Assembly: GCF_028291725.1 (NCBI RefSeq)
Contig: NZ_JAQGNT010000036.1
Span: forward strand, 53,344-117,343
Length of the DNA stretch: 64,000 bases
Direction of reading: 5' to 3'
Source: Hydrocarboniphaga sp.
GTDB taxonomy: Bacteria; Pseudomonadota; Gammaproteobacteria; Nevskiales; Nevskiaceae
Shown piece by piece: positions 63,932 through 64,000 of the stretch (positions within the stretch are counted from its first letter, which is position 1; every line of letters begins with the position of its first letter). The notes beneath the pieces are model-generated. The model searched no databases. It saw nothing but the letters and a program-made list of their open reading frames with translations, and had not been told where the DNA came from. A program made the translations under genes and the position numbers.

Positions 63932-64000
63932 GGCAAGGCGCAAACCACAGCAATAGCACCGCTATTGCGAGGATTTGCAACGCCGCCGCAGGTCGAAAGA
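63932..64000. repeat. Diverged copy of the MITE core
   Basis: This segment is colinear with the MITE core at 40928-40983 without gaps: GGCAAGGCGC, eight variable bases, a seven-base stem GCAATAG-CACCG-CTATTGC, GAGG plus four bases, GCAACGC. The stem differs from copy 1 (GCCATAG/CTATGGC) by a compensatory C-G to A-T change. It runs to the window edge, so the outer arms cannot be judged. Confidence 0.6.

Overview
The window is GC-rich DNA from a bacterial chromosome, most likely a gammaproteobacterium. The evidence is the zapA - 6S RNA - fau gene order, the TIGR02449/ZapB-like partner of zapA, SohB, GlnE, HldE and a DUF1302 outer-membrane protein. A member of the Nevskiales or a related environmental gammaproteobacterial lineage would fit, but this is inference. 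No rRNA or tRNA gene was recognised.

Positions 1-21520 are mainly housekeeping: the 3' part of ilvA, a small beta-barrel protein, then (minus strand) an EVE-domain protein, fau, the 6S RNA, zapA and its small partner, a Do-family periplasmic protease, a YbhB-type protein, a DUF1302 protein and sohB. These are followed by three OmpA-type envelope proteins, hemH, two amino-acid transporters and a lipoprotein. The groES-groEL operon has a sigma-32-like promoter and a degenerate CIRCE operator.

Positions 21701-33214 hold a complete type I-E CRISPR-Cas locus: cas3, cse1, cse2, cas7, cas5, cas6e, cas1, cas2, a leader, and an array of 32 repeats and 31 spacers. A DUF433/DUF5615 toxin-antitoxin-like pair sits inside the operon between cas6e and cas1, and cas1 has no ATG, GTG or TTG at its expected start. 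Beyond the array lie a PIN-domain remnant and a RES/Xre toxin-antitoxin pair, so the locus looks like a small defence and addiction island.

Positions 36518-41552 (minus strand) hold the most striking system: rhodanese, serine O-acetyltransferase, a small XRE regulator, a family 2A (SrpI-like) encapsulin shell, and a SufS-type cysteine desulfurase with an unusual N-terminal low-complexity extension of about 300 residues. The set fits a sulfur-handling protein nanocompartment: the acetyltransferase feeds cysteine synthesis, the desulfurase cargo takes sulfur from cysteine, the shell stores or protects it, and the rhodanese moves sulfane sulfur.

Positions 41773-64000 hold a GH5 glycosidase, glnE, and a surface-glycan cluster (two sulfotransferases, a capsule-type protein, an asparagine-synthase homologue, several glycosyltransferases including one fused to a methyltransferase-like domain, a pyruvyltransferase homologue, and a family 9 glycosyltransferase). 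They are followed by ilvE, a Uma2-family nuclease coupled to hldE, and a D-aminoacylase-type amidohydrolase. At least four families of REP-like palindromes, each starting GTAGG, are scattered between genes, and two of them supply the stop codon of the neighbouring gene. A larger palindromic element splits the encapsulin operon, and a diverged copy of its core closes the window.
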